Shown piece after piece: positions 56,413 to 64,000 of a stretch of 64,000 nt of DNA. The position numbers and the translations under genes were made by a program. The stretch is from Cyanobacterium stanieri PCC 7202 (GTDB taxonomy: Bacteria > Cyanobacteriota > Cyanobacteriia > Cyanobacteriales > Cyanobacteriaceae). The notes under the pieces are model-generated. The model made no database searches. It had not been told where the DNA came from and was given only the letters and a program-made list of their open reading frames with translations. Position 1 is the first letter of the stretch, and the number at the start of each line of letters is the position of its first letter. The stretch covers positions 2,055,547 through 2,119,546 of the forward strand of contig CP003940.1 of NCBI GenBank assembly GCA_000317655.1, given 5' to 3'.

Positions 56413-57687
56413 TCAAATAAGAAAAATATTTCTCCCCTGATAAGAATCAAAAAAACTAACTTTATCCAAATTAATACCTAAGTGTATTTGTTCTCCGATG
56501 GAAAATAAATCATCCCCAAAAATTCTGATCTGTAAATCTTGTTTAGGGGAAGAATTTAAGGTGACTCCCAAAAGAGTTTCGTTACCCAAAGACTCGATCA
56601 TATTAATGGTACAAAATAAAGATTGATCGCTTTCTTGGGTGATATAAAAATGCTCTGGTCGAATGCCTAATTCTATTTTTTCATAGTTATAATTAGCCAA
56701 TATCTCAAGATATTTTGGAGGCAATTTAATTTTAAAACTATGATGAATAATCATAGACTCTTGTTTTAGATAGTCCATTTCAATGAAGTTCATGGCAGGT
56801 GAGCCGATAAATTGAGCTACAAACTTATTGGCTGGTTGTCGATATACTTCTAAAGGTGTTGCTACCTGTTGAATTTCTCCATTATTCATAATGGCAATGC
56901 GATCGCCCATAGTCATAGCTTCGGTTTGATCATGGGTAACATAGATAGTAGTTACCTGTAATTGTTTTTGTAGTTTAACAATTTGACTACGGGTTTCTGT
57001 TCTTAGTTTAGCATCCAAATTAGAAAGAGGCTCATCCATCAAAAAGGCTTGGGGATTACGGGCAATGGCGCGCCCAAGGGCAACCCGTTGTTTTTGCCCT
57101 CCTGATAATTGTTTGGGCAATCTATCCAAAAGATGATCAATTTGTAACAACTGCGCCACTTGCAAAACTTTGGCTTGGATATTTTTTTCTTCTTGACTTA
57201 AATAACGTAAACGAGGGGGTAAGGCACGGCTGAGGTTTCCCAGAATTTTGGGGGGAGAAAATTTCTTTTTCTCAGGATTCATCCGCCGTAAACCAAAGGC
57301 GATATTATCATATACTCGCAGATGAGGATATAGGGCATAGTTTTGGAATACCATGGCAATATCCCTCGATTTTGGTGGTAAATTGTTGACAGTGCGATCG
57401 CCTATACAAATTTTACCCGCCGTAATCTCTTCTAAACCAGCAATTAATCTTAGTAGGGTACTCTTACCACATCCCGAGGGGCCCACCAAAACCATAAATT
57501 CCCCTTCCCTAATTTCTAAATTGATACCTTTAAGTACATGGGTATTATCCTCAAGGGAGGATTTTTTTTCTTCCACAGCCATGGGCATAGGAGTAGGGGA
57601 AACAACTGCCAAATTACTACTATCAGATAGTTTTATCTTCGAGCTAGAGTAACTTTTATAAAGGTTTTCGATAACTACTTGTGCCAA
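56413..57687 (-). CDS. Sugar-type ABC transporter ATP-binding protein (UgpC/MalK-like), 424 aa
   Basis: Nucleotide-binding subunit. Walker A GPSGCGKST is near residue 70, Q-loop VFQNYALYPHLRV, signature LSGGQKQRVALGRAIA, Walker B AFLMDEPLSNLD, and H-loop VTHDQTEAMTM. The C-terminal part is a TOBE-like regulatory domain. Two insertions are unusual: about 30 residues at positions 15-45 (Ser/Pro-rich) and about 35 at 135-170 (basic). The start is TTG at 57687; two in-frame stops just upstream exclude a longer form. No permease is adjacent; such ATPases are often shared between several sugar transporters. Confidence 0.87.
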   Translation of the reverse strand: MAQVVIENLYKSYSSSKIKLSDSSNLAVVSPTPMPMAVEEKKSSLEDNTHVLKGINLEIREGEFMVLVGPSGCGKSTLLRLIAGLEEITAGKICIGDRTVNNLPPKSRDIAMVFQNYALYPHLRVYDNIAFGLRRMNPEKKKFSPPKILGNLSRALPPRLRYLSQEEKNIQAKVLQVAQLLQIDHLLDRLPKQLSGGQKQRVALGRAIARNPQAFLMDEPLSNLDAKLRTETRSQIVKLQKQLQVTTIYVTHDQTEAMTMGDRIAIMNNGEIQQVATPLEVYRQPANKFVAQFIGSPAMNFIEMDYLKQESMIIHHSFKIKLPPKYLEILANYNYEKIELGIRPEHFYITQESDQSLFCTINMIESLGNETLLGVTLNSSPKQDLQIRIFGDDLFSIGEQIHLGINLDKVSFFDSYQGRNIFLI

Positions 57688-57762
57688 AATTTACTATGTA
57701 CCCACAATAAGCATTTAACGTCAGATTATAACATTTTAAATAATGACCAATTAATTGGACAC

Positions 57763-57791
57763 AAAAAAAGGTACAACAATATCGTTGCACC
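57763..57791 (-). terminator. Terminator after ndhF
   Basis: On the minus strand GGTGCAAC-gatatt-GTTGTACC (57770-57791) is followed by a seven-T run (57763-57769). It lies 24 bases past the ndhF stop. Confidence 0.8.
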
Positions 57792-57814
57792 CTTAATATT
57801 GATTTTCTAAATGT

Positions 57815-59821
57815 TTAGCCAATGACACTAAAGGCAATGACAAAGCCTAATACAGCACCAAAAACGATAAGAGCGTAAAATTGTGCCCGTCCATTTTCTA
57901 AATACTTCAAGCCTTCACCACTGACGATGGTAAATAAACCAGTGAGGTTAACAGCACCATCTACCACCTTGTAATCAACCTCCATGATACCCCTAGCGAT
58001 ACGACGACAACCCTTGACAAAAACGCTGTCATAAATATCGTCAAAATACCACTTATTGAGGGAAAATTGGTATAAAGTGGGGAATTTAGAGGCGATCGCA
58101 CTTGGGTCAATTTTCTTACGGCTATACATCAAAGAAGCCACGGTAATCCCAATCAAAGCAATACCAACAGAATTACCAGCCATGATCAGAAACTCAGTCA
58201 AATCAAAATGATGAGCAACTTCCGTCACCGCCTCATTAGGAGAAGCAATAAATTCCTCAAAACGATTATTCCAAGGCATACCCAAGAAACCCACCAACAC
58301 AGAAGGAATCGCCAACATCATCAATGGAAAAGTCATGGTTAAAGGAGACTCATGGGGTTTGTCGCCGTGATGTCCTTCATCAGTGGGAATAACATTCGCC
58401 GCAGCTAATAACTCCTCTTGAATTTTATGATCCTTGCCTCTAAAGTCACCCTCAAAGGTCATAAAATACATACGGAACATATAAAAAGCAGTCAAACCAG
58501 CGGTTAACCAACCGATTAACCATAGAGCAGGATTTGCTTCAAAAGCTAAGCCTAAAATTTCATCCTTCGACCAAAATCCAGCAAAAGGAGGAATACCACA
58601 AATCGCCAAAGTACCAATCAAGAAACAACTAGAGGTAATGGGCATATATTTCCGTAAATTACCCATCAAGCGCATATCCTGTGCTAATACAGGCTCATGT
58701 CCTACCACTTCCTCCATACCATGGATTACAGAACCAGAACAGAGGAAAAGCATCGCTTTAAAATAAGCATGGGTCATGAGGTGAAATAAACCAGCACTAT
58801 AAGCACCGATACCCATAGCCATCACCATATATCCTAACTGGGAAATAGTAGAATATGCCAAACCCTTTTTAATATCATTTTGAGTCAAGGCAATGGTCGC
58901 ACCCAAGAGGGCAGTAAAACAACCCACCCAAGCCACTAAATCCATCGCCACAGGGATAGGCTCAAATACAGGATACATTCTAGCGATCAAAAATACCCCT
59001 GCCGCTACCATGGTAGCAGCATGAATCAAAGCAGAGATGGGGGTAGGGCCTTCCATGGCATCAGGGAGCCATACATGGAGCGGGAACTGGGCTGATTTTG
59101 CCACAGGACCCAAAAAGACCAAAATAGCAAGAAACGCCGCTAACCACCCAGCAAGTTGCCCTGAGACGACCGACTCATGAAGTCTGATGCCCATTTCGCC
59201 AAAGTCAAAGCTACCAGTGGCCCAGTATAAACCAAGCATCCCTAATAATAAACCGAAATCCCCCACACGGTTGGTGACAAAAGCCTTTTGACAAGCATCG
59301 GCGGCCGCTTTGCGATCGTACCAAAAGCCGATGAGTAGGTAAGAACACATCCCCACCAATTCCCAGAAGATATACACCTGCACAAGGTTGGGGCTAACTA
59401 CTAAACCCAACATCGAAGCACTAAAGATACTCAAATAGGCATAAAAGCGCACATAGCTTTCATCATGCGCCATGTAACCATCGGTGTAAATCATCACCAA
59501 TAATGCTACGGTGGTGACAATGACCAACATTAGGGAACTCAGGTGATCGATGGTGTAACCCATACTCAGGGAAAAGTCCCCCGCCGAAGCCCATTCAATC
59601 ATTTGGGTATAAGGTTCGGCACCCTGCCACTGACTCCAAAAAAGAGCCACAGATAAGGCGAGACAGGCTCCCAATGTGGAGATAATAAAGATTGAATTTA
59701 CTTGTCTTAGTTTATTGGTTGCTTGGTTAAAAGAGATTAAGCCAATACCCACTATCATTGCGGAGAGTAGGGGTAAAGTTGGCACTAACCAAGCATATTC
59801 ATATAATTGTAAACTGTCCAT
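57815..59821 (-). CDS. ndhF: NAD(P)H-quinone oxidoreductase subunit 5 (NdhF)
   Basis: Proton-pumping, antiporter-like membrane subunit of NDH-1 involved in cyclic electron flow and respiration. At 668 aa it has about 16 membrane segments. The Lys/Glu relay blocks are present: FWELVGMCSYLLIGFWYDRKAAADACQKAF and FPLHVWLPDAMEGPTPISALIHAATMVAAGVFL. TQNDIKKGLAYSTISQLGYMVMAMG follows. Length and sequence suggest the NdhF1 (respiratory/cyclic) type rather than CO2-uptake NdhF3/F4; this is inference. ATG 59821 is natural. Confidence 0.94.
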   Translation of the reverse strand: MDSLQLYEYAWLVPTLPLLSAMIVGIGLISFNQATNKLRQVNSIFIISTLGACLALSVALFWSQWQGAEPYTQMIEWASAGDFSLSMGYTIDHLSSLMLVIVTTVALLVMIYTDGYMAHDESYVRFYAYLSIFSASMLGLVVSPNLVQVYIFWELVGMCSYLLIGFWYDRKAAADACQKAFVTNRVGDFGLLLGMLGLYWATGSFDFGEMGIRLHESVVSGQLAGWLAAFLAILVFLGPVAKSAQFPLHVWLPDAMEGPTPISALIHAATMVAAGVFLIARMYPVFEPIPVAMDLVAWVGCFTALLGATIALTQNDIKKGLAYSTISQLGYMVMAMGIGAYSAGLFHLMTHAYFKAMLFLCSGSVIHGMEEVVGHEPVLAQDMRLMGNLRKYMPITSSCFLIGTLAICGIPPFAGFWSKDEILGLAFEANPALWLIGWLTAGLTAFYMFRMYFMTFEGDFRGKDHKIQEELLAAANVIPTDEGHHGDKPHESPLTMTFPLMMLAIPSVLVGFLGMPWNNRFEEFIASPNEAVTEVAHHFDLTEFLIMAGNSVGIALIGITVASLMYSRKKIDPSAIASKFPTLYQFSLNKWYFDDIYDSVFVKGCRRIARGIMEVDYKVVDGAVNLTGLFTIVSGEGLKYLENGRAQFYALIVFGAVLGFVIAFSVIG

Positions 59822-59943
59822 GCGGATTATTTATTTGATTTATCCATAACGCTATCATTGTGACATATCATTACTGTCAATGATCAATTAAGATTTTATT
59901 TTGCCTTTAACCATATCTCAATTGCCCCATGATGATGGATTAT

Positions 59944-60074
59944 TTAACCTGAGTTCGGGATAACATTTTCTAGTTAAGGCAGGCAATAGGGAATAGGGAA
60001 TAGGCAATGGGCAATAAAATAATTGTCAATTGTCAATTGTCAATTCTTCACACCCTTATCCCGAATTGAGGTTA
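59944..60074 (+). mobile_element. Miniature inverted-repeat element, copy D (short)
   Basis: TIRs are TTAACCTGAGTTCGGGATAA (59944-59963) and TTATCCCGAATTGAGGTTA (60056-60074). The 131-base element has a different interior from copies A-C, made of short tandem units (GGGAATA x2-3 near 59990; TTGTCAA repeated near 60023-60045). It ends 6 bases before the Uma2 stop codon. This shows that the family shares ends and swaps interiors. Confidence 0.7.
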
Positions 60075-60080
60075 GATGCA

Positions 60081-60701
60081 TTACAAGTCTCCTCTAAAAA
60101 TCTGCTGAGTATTAAGGCTTAGTTCTGGAAAAATAGTAGATTTAATTACTTCATTGTCTCGAAATTGATTACTTTGATATTCTCCATTTTCTAAACTATA
60201 AATAGTTAGGGTGGGTTGTTTTGGGTTGCCAATAAATTTACGTCCTCCTAAACCTAAATAGTCAACTATCCAATATTCTTTGATGCCTAAGTTTTCATAA
60301 GCATCTAATTTTAAAGCATAATCATCACTCCAATTTCCACTCACGATTTCAATTATTAGTTGAATCGCATTTCCCGATAATAATGTTGATTGTTTTTCCC
60401 ATAATGGTTCATTTTCAATAATGTTTTTATCTAAAATAATTCCATCTGGCTCATAACCTGAGAAGCGATCGCCCTTAATTAAACATTCTTTTGGGAAAAA
60501 ATAAGGAAGTTTTAAGCGTCTTATTTCTAGGGTTAATTCTGTCATTAAAAACCCAGCTATTTGAGAATGTTTTCCTTTTGGTTTTGGCATTTGTACGATG
60601 GTTCCATTGTGTAATTCATAGTGGTATTCCGTTGATGCAGGATACCATTCTATAAATTCTTCAAATTCTAAATAATTGTCTGTAAATAATGCTTGTATCA
60701 T
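60081..60701 (-). CDS. Uma2 family (DUF820) endonuclease-like protein, 206 aa
   Basis: PD-(D/E)xK-fold family greatly expanded in cyanobacteria. The core motifs are visible: YELHNGTIVQMPKPKGKHSQIAGFL, GYEPDGIIL (catalytic Asp), and LIIEIVSGNWSDDYALKLDAYENLGIKEYWIVD with the E-x-(V)-S and K residues. Activity is inferred from fold; in vivo substrate is unknown. ATG 60701 is chosen because it gives the family N-terminus. A longer in-frame start at 60821 would overlap the upstream ABC ATPase gene. The stop is 6 bases from miniature element copy D. Confidence 0.84.
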   Translation of the reverse strand: MIQALFTDNYLEFEEFIEWYPASTEYHYELHNGTIVQMPKPKGKHSQIAGFLMTELTLEIRRLKLPYFFPKECLIKGDRFSGYEPDGIILDKNIIENEPLWEKQSTLLSGNAIQLIIEIVSGNWSDDYALKLDAYENLGIKEYWIVDYLGLGGRKFIGNPKQPTLTIYSLENGEYQSNQFRDNEVIKSTIFPELSLNTQQIFRGDL

Positions 60702-60720
60702 ACTTTTTTGCCCATATACT

Positions 60721-61398
60721 TTAACTATCCATGACCAATTGTAACCGTGGTTTAACCGTAAAATCGGAGGGAGTAACAACTTCAATTTTTCCTGCTTCGA
60801 TACGCCAACAATGATCAGCAATAGAAATTAAATCACTGGCATCATGGGTAACAATCAACAGTGTCCAATGTTGTTTTAATTTTGCTAAAAGATTTACCAG
60901 TTGATCACGCATTACCCAGTCTAATCCTGCGGTGGGTTCGTCTAGGAGTAAAATATTTGGTTGGCGGATTAGTTGCACTGCAAGGGATAAGCGTCTTTGT
61001 TGTCCTCCACTAAGGGCGTGGGGTGGAACTTCATAACTGATATGTCCTAAACCGACTTCGGTGAGGGCTTCTTTTACTTTGATGGCACTTAATTCGGGAT
61101 GTCCTAAACGTAATTCTTCTAATACGTTAGAGCCACAAAAATGTCTTTCGGGAAATTGGAACACTAATCCGCTTAGTTGTTGTAGTTCTACGGAAGTGAT
61201 TTCTTCTTTTTTCCAGCAAATTTTTCCGCTGGTGTTTTCGGCTAATCCTGCTAATATTTCAAGGAGGGTGGTTTTTCCTGAGCCACTTTTGCCGACAATT
61301 AATCCTAGTGTTTGGGGTTCGAGGTTAAAACTAATGTTTTCAATGATGGGAATAGGACTCGCTGCGGGGTGATAACCAACATTTTTTAAGGAAAGCAT
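60721..61398 (-). CDS. ABC transporter ATP-binding protein (energy-coupling type), 225 aa
   Basis: Single small ATPase. It has Walker A GKSGSGKTTLLEIL near residue 36, Q-loop VFQFPERHF, signature LSGGQQRRLSLAVQLI, Walker B ILLLDEPTAGLD and VTHDASDL. The QFPE-H type Q-loop is typical of EcfA/CbiO-like energy-coupling ATPases. No membrane component is adjacent in the window, so it is an orphan here. It starts at ATG 61398. The Uma2 gene begins 20 bases downstream and may share a transcript. Confidence 0.85.
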   Translation of the reverse strand: MLSLKNVGYHPAASPIPIIENISFNLEPQTLGLIVGKSGSGKTTLLEILAGLAENTSGKICWKKEEITSVELQQLSGLVFQFPERHFCGSNVLEELRLGHPELSAIKVKEALTEVGLGHISYEVPPHALSGGQQRRLSLAVQLIRQPNILLLDEPTAGLDWVMRDQLVNLLAKLKQHWTLLIVTHDASDLISIADHCWRIEAGKIEVVTPSDFTVKPRLQLVMDS

Positions 61399-61491
61399 AG
61401 TTTAGGCTAAAATCATAAGGAATATTCACCTTTAATGATAATTGCTAAAGGTATTATTCACATTGTTCCTTTAAGAGGCATCAGATTTATC

Positions 61492-62439
61492 ATGCAAGAT
61501 AAGAGTAACAAGTTGGTTTCTTCTTTATTTCGGGTTCGTCGTCGGGGGGCTTTTATTTTCTCTACGATCGCCCTTACGACTTTATCTTGGGGGTTTTCTA
61601 TGGGGGTTGGTTTAGCGGCTGATCCTTTTAGGACTAATAATGCCCGTGATATTGGAGAAAAAACTGAACAGGCTTTTAAGGCTCTTTTTGAGGAGGGGAA
61701 TTATCCCCGTGCTAAAAGGTTGTTGGATGAGGCGAAACAGTCGGAAACTAATGATCCTTTAGTACCTGCCCTACGGGCTTCTTTGGCTTATACCGAGGAG
61801 GATTGGAGTGGTATGGAATCCTATGCTAATGAGACGGTAAGGGTGGCAAGGGCGATCGCCACGGCCGATCCTTTGCGTAGTAGCCTATATTTGGCAGTGG
61901 GTAATTTTTTACAAGGCGCCCATAAATTCCAAACCAGTGGACCCATGGCGGCTATTGGTCAATTACAGTCAGTTTTTCGTTATTTTGAACAGGCGGAAAG
62001 AATTGATCGTAATGATCCTGAGTTAAATTTGATTAAGGGTTATTTTAATTTGATTTTGGCGGTGAATCTTCCTTTTTCTAGCCCTACCCAAGCTATTAAT
62101 CAGTTACAGCAGTTTGCTAGTCCTCAGTATTTGGTACATCGGGGCATTGCGATCGCCTACAGGGATCTCAAAGACTTTGATCAAGCCCTCACCTTTGCCA
62201 ATAAAGCAGTCCAAAGCACCCCCAATAACCCAGAAATTCATTACCTCCGTGGTCAAATTTTACGGGAAAAGGGGATGCGTGATAACAATGTTAATACCCT
62301 AGAAGAAGCCCTGAGAAGTTTTGATATTGCCATGGAAAAAATTGACCAAACGCCCGTGGAAGCCACTCAAGAACCCTTAAGGCGCGATCGCACCAGCACC
62401 ATTGAAGCCCTAGCCAGATTTCGAGGATTTACCGAATAA
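61492..62439 (+). CDS. Sll0314/Alr1548-type TPR repeat protein, exported, 315 aa
   Basis: After ATG 61492 there is a basic segment (RVRRRGAF), a hydrophobic stretch and a cleavage-like GVGLAADP. Helix-turn-helix TPR-like repeats follow: TEQAFKALFEEGNYPRAKRLLDEAK, then ESYANETVRVARAI, DQALTFANKAVQSTPNNPEIHYLRGQIL, and LRSFDIAMEKIDQTP. The protein therefore probably works in the periplasm as a scaffold. Alternative in-frame start at 61435 has an equal ribosome-binding site; the shorter form puts the signal peptide first. Confidence 0.78.
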   Translation: MQDKSNKLVSSLFRVRRRGAFIFSTIALTTLSWGFSMGVGLAADPFRTNNARDIGEKTEQAFKALFEEGNYPRAKRLLDEAKQSETNDPLVPALRASLAYTEEDWSGMESYANETVRVARAIATADPLRSSLYLAVGNFLQGAHKFQTSGPMAAIGQLQSVFRYFEQAERIDRNDPELNLIKGYFNLILAVNLPFSSPTQAINQLQQFASPQYLVHRGIAIAYRDLKDFDQALTFANKAVQSTPNNPEIHYLRGQILREKGMRDNNVNTLEEALRSFDIAMEKIDQTPVEATQEPLRRDRTSTIEALARFRGFTE

Positions 62440-62450
62440 CTAGAGGATAC

Positions 62451-62474
62451 TGTGACAGTTTAGAAAGTGTCACA
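62451..62474 (+). other. Hairpin after the TPR gene
   Basis: TGTGACA-gtttagaaag-TGTCACA is a perfect 7-bp stem starting 11 bases after the stop. It has no T-run, so it may be an mRNA end-stabiliser or weak terminator. Confidence 0.4.
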
Positions 62475-62532
62475 AGGTGCTGATCACTTGAAACAAAATA
62501 AAGTTTAATTGTAGTTAAGTGAGGAGTTAAAT

Positions 62533-62616
62533 ATGAGGAACCTTTGGAGTCGAAACATGGAAAGACGCCCGAAGGTTTTTCTTTTTAACAAGGGTGCTTT
62601 ACGAAAACCCTATTAA
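62533..62616 (+). CDS. Candidate very small ORF, 27 aa
   Basis: ATG 62533 to TAA 62614-62616, with a strong GAGGAG ribosome-binding site 6 bases before the ATG. The peptide is short and basic (MRNLWSRNMERRPKVFLFNK then GALRKPY). The same bases can form a 10-bp stem (GAGGAACCTT 62535-62544 with AAGGTTTTTC 62572-62581), so this could instead be a structured RNA. No family is known to me; either reading is uncertain. Confidence 0.3.
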   Translation: MRNLWSRNMERRPKVFLFNKGALRKPY

Positions 62617-62699
62617 TCCAGCACTATCAATCATCTCCCCAAAATAGTATCCTATGTTGTGGTTAGGATCACTTACCAGAAGTCATAAATATTCTCAGA

Positions 62700-62721
62700 G
62701 GAGCTTTCCGAAAAAAGCTCC
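62700..62721 (-). terminator. Hairpin downstream of psaK
   Basis: Perfect 8-bp stem GGAGCTTT-ccgaaa-AAAGCTCC, 18 bases past the psaK stop on the minus strand. Its downstream side is not T-rich. It is probably a 3'-end element for psaK. Confidence 0.5.
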
Positions 62722-62738
62722 CTGATCAAGGCTATCAA

Positions 62739-63005
62739 TTATAAAGCGCCTAAATTTGACAATCCCAAGATTACACCAGCACCAATTAGATGACCTAAGC
62801 TAGTGGTCGCTAATAAAGCGGGGAATCCCATACCGCCAAAGAGATTAGGAGAAGGTAATTGAGGCCCTTCGCTAGGATATTTGATGGTGAATTTACCAAT
62901 GGCGATCGCAACGATATTGCAAACAATCATGGTAAAAGCTACATTAGGACTCCATTCAATGGTGGTAGGAATTGCAGTAGCAATGATAGAAGTAAATTGA
63001 AACAT
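62739..63005 (-). CDS. psaK: Photosystem I reaction center subunit PsaK
   Basis: Small two-helix subunit at the outer edge of photosystem I, important for antenna binding. At 88 aa it has the typical form: EWSPNVAFTMIVCNIVAIAIGKFTIKYPSEGP, then FGGMGFPALLATTSLGHLIGAGVILGL. The family Ser-Leu-Gly-His block is clear. ATG 63005 follows an AGGGAAAGT leader. Cyanobacteria often have two psaK genes; which this is cannot be told. Confidence 0.94.
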   Translation of the reverse strand: MFQFTSIIATAIPTTIEWSPNVAFTMIVCNIVAIAIGKFTIKYPSEGPQLPSPNLFGGMGFPALLATTSLGHLIGAGVILGLSNLGAL

Positions 63006-63101
63006 TTAATACTTTCCCTGAAATATATAAAACGGTTTTCAAAGTCTTCATTTTAAACGCAACGGAAGAAAAACTCTCTTTTTTGTTGCAATACTTTGCA
63101 A

Positions 63102-64000
63102 TTAATTGCTACTTTCTTCCTTTTTCGTTTGATGATTTGCCCATCTTTCCTCCGCAGTGTCCATCACCAACTCTCGTTTTTCTAAAAATTCCCCTGGATA
63201 GGTTTCCAAAACTTTGGTAGAAAGAGAAATGCGATTTTTGACCGTATCGATTTCCATCACCACCACTTTAATTTCTTCTCCTACCTTAAAAATATGACTC
63301 ACTGAGTCGATATGTCCGCCACTAATTTGTTTAATGTGTAGCAATCCTGCCACGCCGCCAAAATCCACAAATACGCCGTAGGGTTGCAATTTTACCACCT
63401 TACCTTGTACCACCTGATGCTCTTGTAGTTGTGCCATGGCAGAAGATTTGGCAATATTTCTTTGGGTAAGAACAATTTTATTTTGTCCTCGATCCAACTG
63501 TAAAATATTAGCAGGAAGAGTTTGATCTACTAACTCTTCAAAGTTTTCTTTTTCGATGAGGTGCGATCGAGGAATAAAAGCCCGTAAACCATCAATCTGT
63601 CCAATGACACCACCACGATTTACCCCTGTTACCAGCATTTGTACCAGTTTGCCTTTTTCTTGGACTTCGGTTAAATTATCCCAAGCCTGATCAATATATA
63701 ACTGACGACGGGAAAGTTTTACCTGTCCTTCAGAATCTTGTTCTTTGATAATCAAAAATTCAAACTCTTGGTCAAGGGGTAGAACTTCGCTCACATCACC
63801 AAAAGATTGCCATGCAGCTTCACTGAGGGGAACAAATCCGGGAGATTTACCGCCAATATCTACATAAACGCCACTGGGATCATGTTGAAATACTTTCCCT
63901 TTTACTATTTCTCCTTTATTAAAATGATAGTCATATTGTTCCTGCTCTAGGGCTTGAGCAAAATCATCCATGGAGAAATTAGCGGCGTTTTGCCCTTGGG
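63102..64000 (-). CDS. Ribosomal protein S1-like RNA-binding protein (start beyond window)
   Basis: Three S1 (OB-fold) repeats are visible. They start at FNKGEIVKGKVFQHDPSGVYVDIGGKSPGFVPL, GKLVQMLVTGVNRGGVIGQIDGLRAFIPRSHL and HQVVQGKVVKLQPYGVFVDFGGVAGLLHI. The protein resembles the cyanobacterial Rps1 family with three repeats. It most likely aids translation initiation by binding mRNA leaders. An ATG lies at 63971 (MDDFAQALEQEQYDYHFN), but the frame stays open to the edge and related proteins have longer N-termini, so the true start probably lies outside the window. The C-terminus ends in a short Glu/Lys/Ser tail. Confidence 0.87.
   Translation of the reverse strand, partial: QGQNAANFSMDDFAQALEQEQYDYHFNKGEIVKGKVFQHDPSGVYVDIGGKSPGFVPLSEAAWQSFGDVSEVLPLDQEFEFLIIKEQDSEGQVKLSRRQLYIDQAWDNLTEVQEKGKLVQMLVTGVNRGGVIGQIDGLRAFIPRSHLIEKENFEELVDQTLPANILQLDRGQNKIVLTQRNIAKSSAMAQLQEHQVVQGKVVKLQPYGVFVDFGGVAGLLHIKQISGGHIDSVSHIFKVGEEIKVVVMEIDTVKNRISLSTKVLETYPGEFLEKRELVMDTAEERWANHQTKKEESSN

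Noticed and set aside
60702-60821. Upstream start for the Uma2 protein
   Set aside because: The added 40 residues overlap the ABC ATPase gene and do not resemble the family N-terminus; ATG 60701 fits better.
62505-62535. Possible Yfr1 small RNA (reverse-strand ACTCCTCAC)
   Set aside because: The core continues TTAAC rather than the conserved AC, and the flanking stems of Yfr1 are not seen.

Overview
The window is chromosomal DNA of a low-GC unicellular cyanobacterium. The evidence is gene content: photosystem I subunit PsaK, NDH-1 subunits NdhA and NdhF, the carotenoid pair crtP/crtB, a biliverdin reductase and a Ycf20-type protein. Many copies of the cyanobacterial HIP1 octamer GCGATCGC (for example 3919-3926 and 5575-5582) agree. 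The low GC and protein style suggest a Cyanobacterium/Geminocystis-like lineage; that placement is inference.

Left part (1-13.7 kb): a truncated pilT with an uncatalogued 54-codon membrane ORF just upstream, a methyltransferase, gnd, aroA, a CpdA-like phosphoesterase, sufE, a divergent TetR module with a perfect two-armed operator, sdhA, phhB and a standalone tnpB. Three full copies of a miniature inverted-repeat element lie here (5115-5371, 11039-11280, 12082-12291). A fourth is at 59944-60074, with degenerate traces elsewhere.

Middle (13.9-33.3 kb): a CPA2 Na+/H+ antiporter, a PRC-barrel protein, ilvC, ftsY, mutT, a second standalone tnpB, a SIMPL/gamma-glutamylcyclotransferase pair, a CBS-PAS3 hybrid histidine kinase, crtB and crtP, murJ with an M16 peptidase, a group 2 sigma factor, and the RNase P RNA gene rnpB.

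Right part (33.3-64 kb): a zinc-ribbon/FHA protein, a second M16 peptidase, a coiled-coil protein convergent with a RecB/RNase H-like nuclease, nrdB, an orphan metal ABC permease, a LpxB-related glycosyltransferase, proB, an ArsR regulator, lnt, a DUF1350 hydrolase, a family 2 glycosyltransferase, ndhA, a GNAT enzyme, bvdR, purN, ycf20-like, an MFS transporter, an anchored beta-propeller protein, a UgpC-type ATPase, ndhF, Uma2, an orphan ABC ATPase, a TPR protein, psaK and a ribosomal S1-like protein cut by the right edge.

Most genes are monocistronic or in short operons, as is usual for cyanobacteria. No tRNA, CRISPR array or prophage was seen, and no clearly new multi-gene system. The most promising leads are the TetR-controlled His-rich membrane protein/DUF4336 pair, the miniature element family, the two tnpB loci with predictable guide positions, the small ORF beside pilT, and several structured intergenic stretches.
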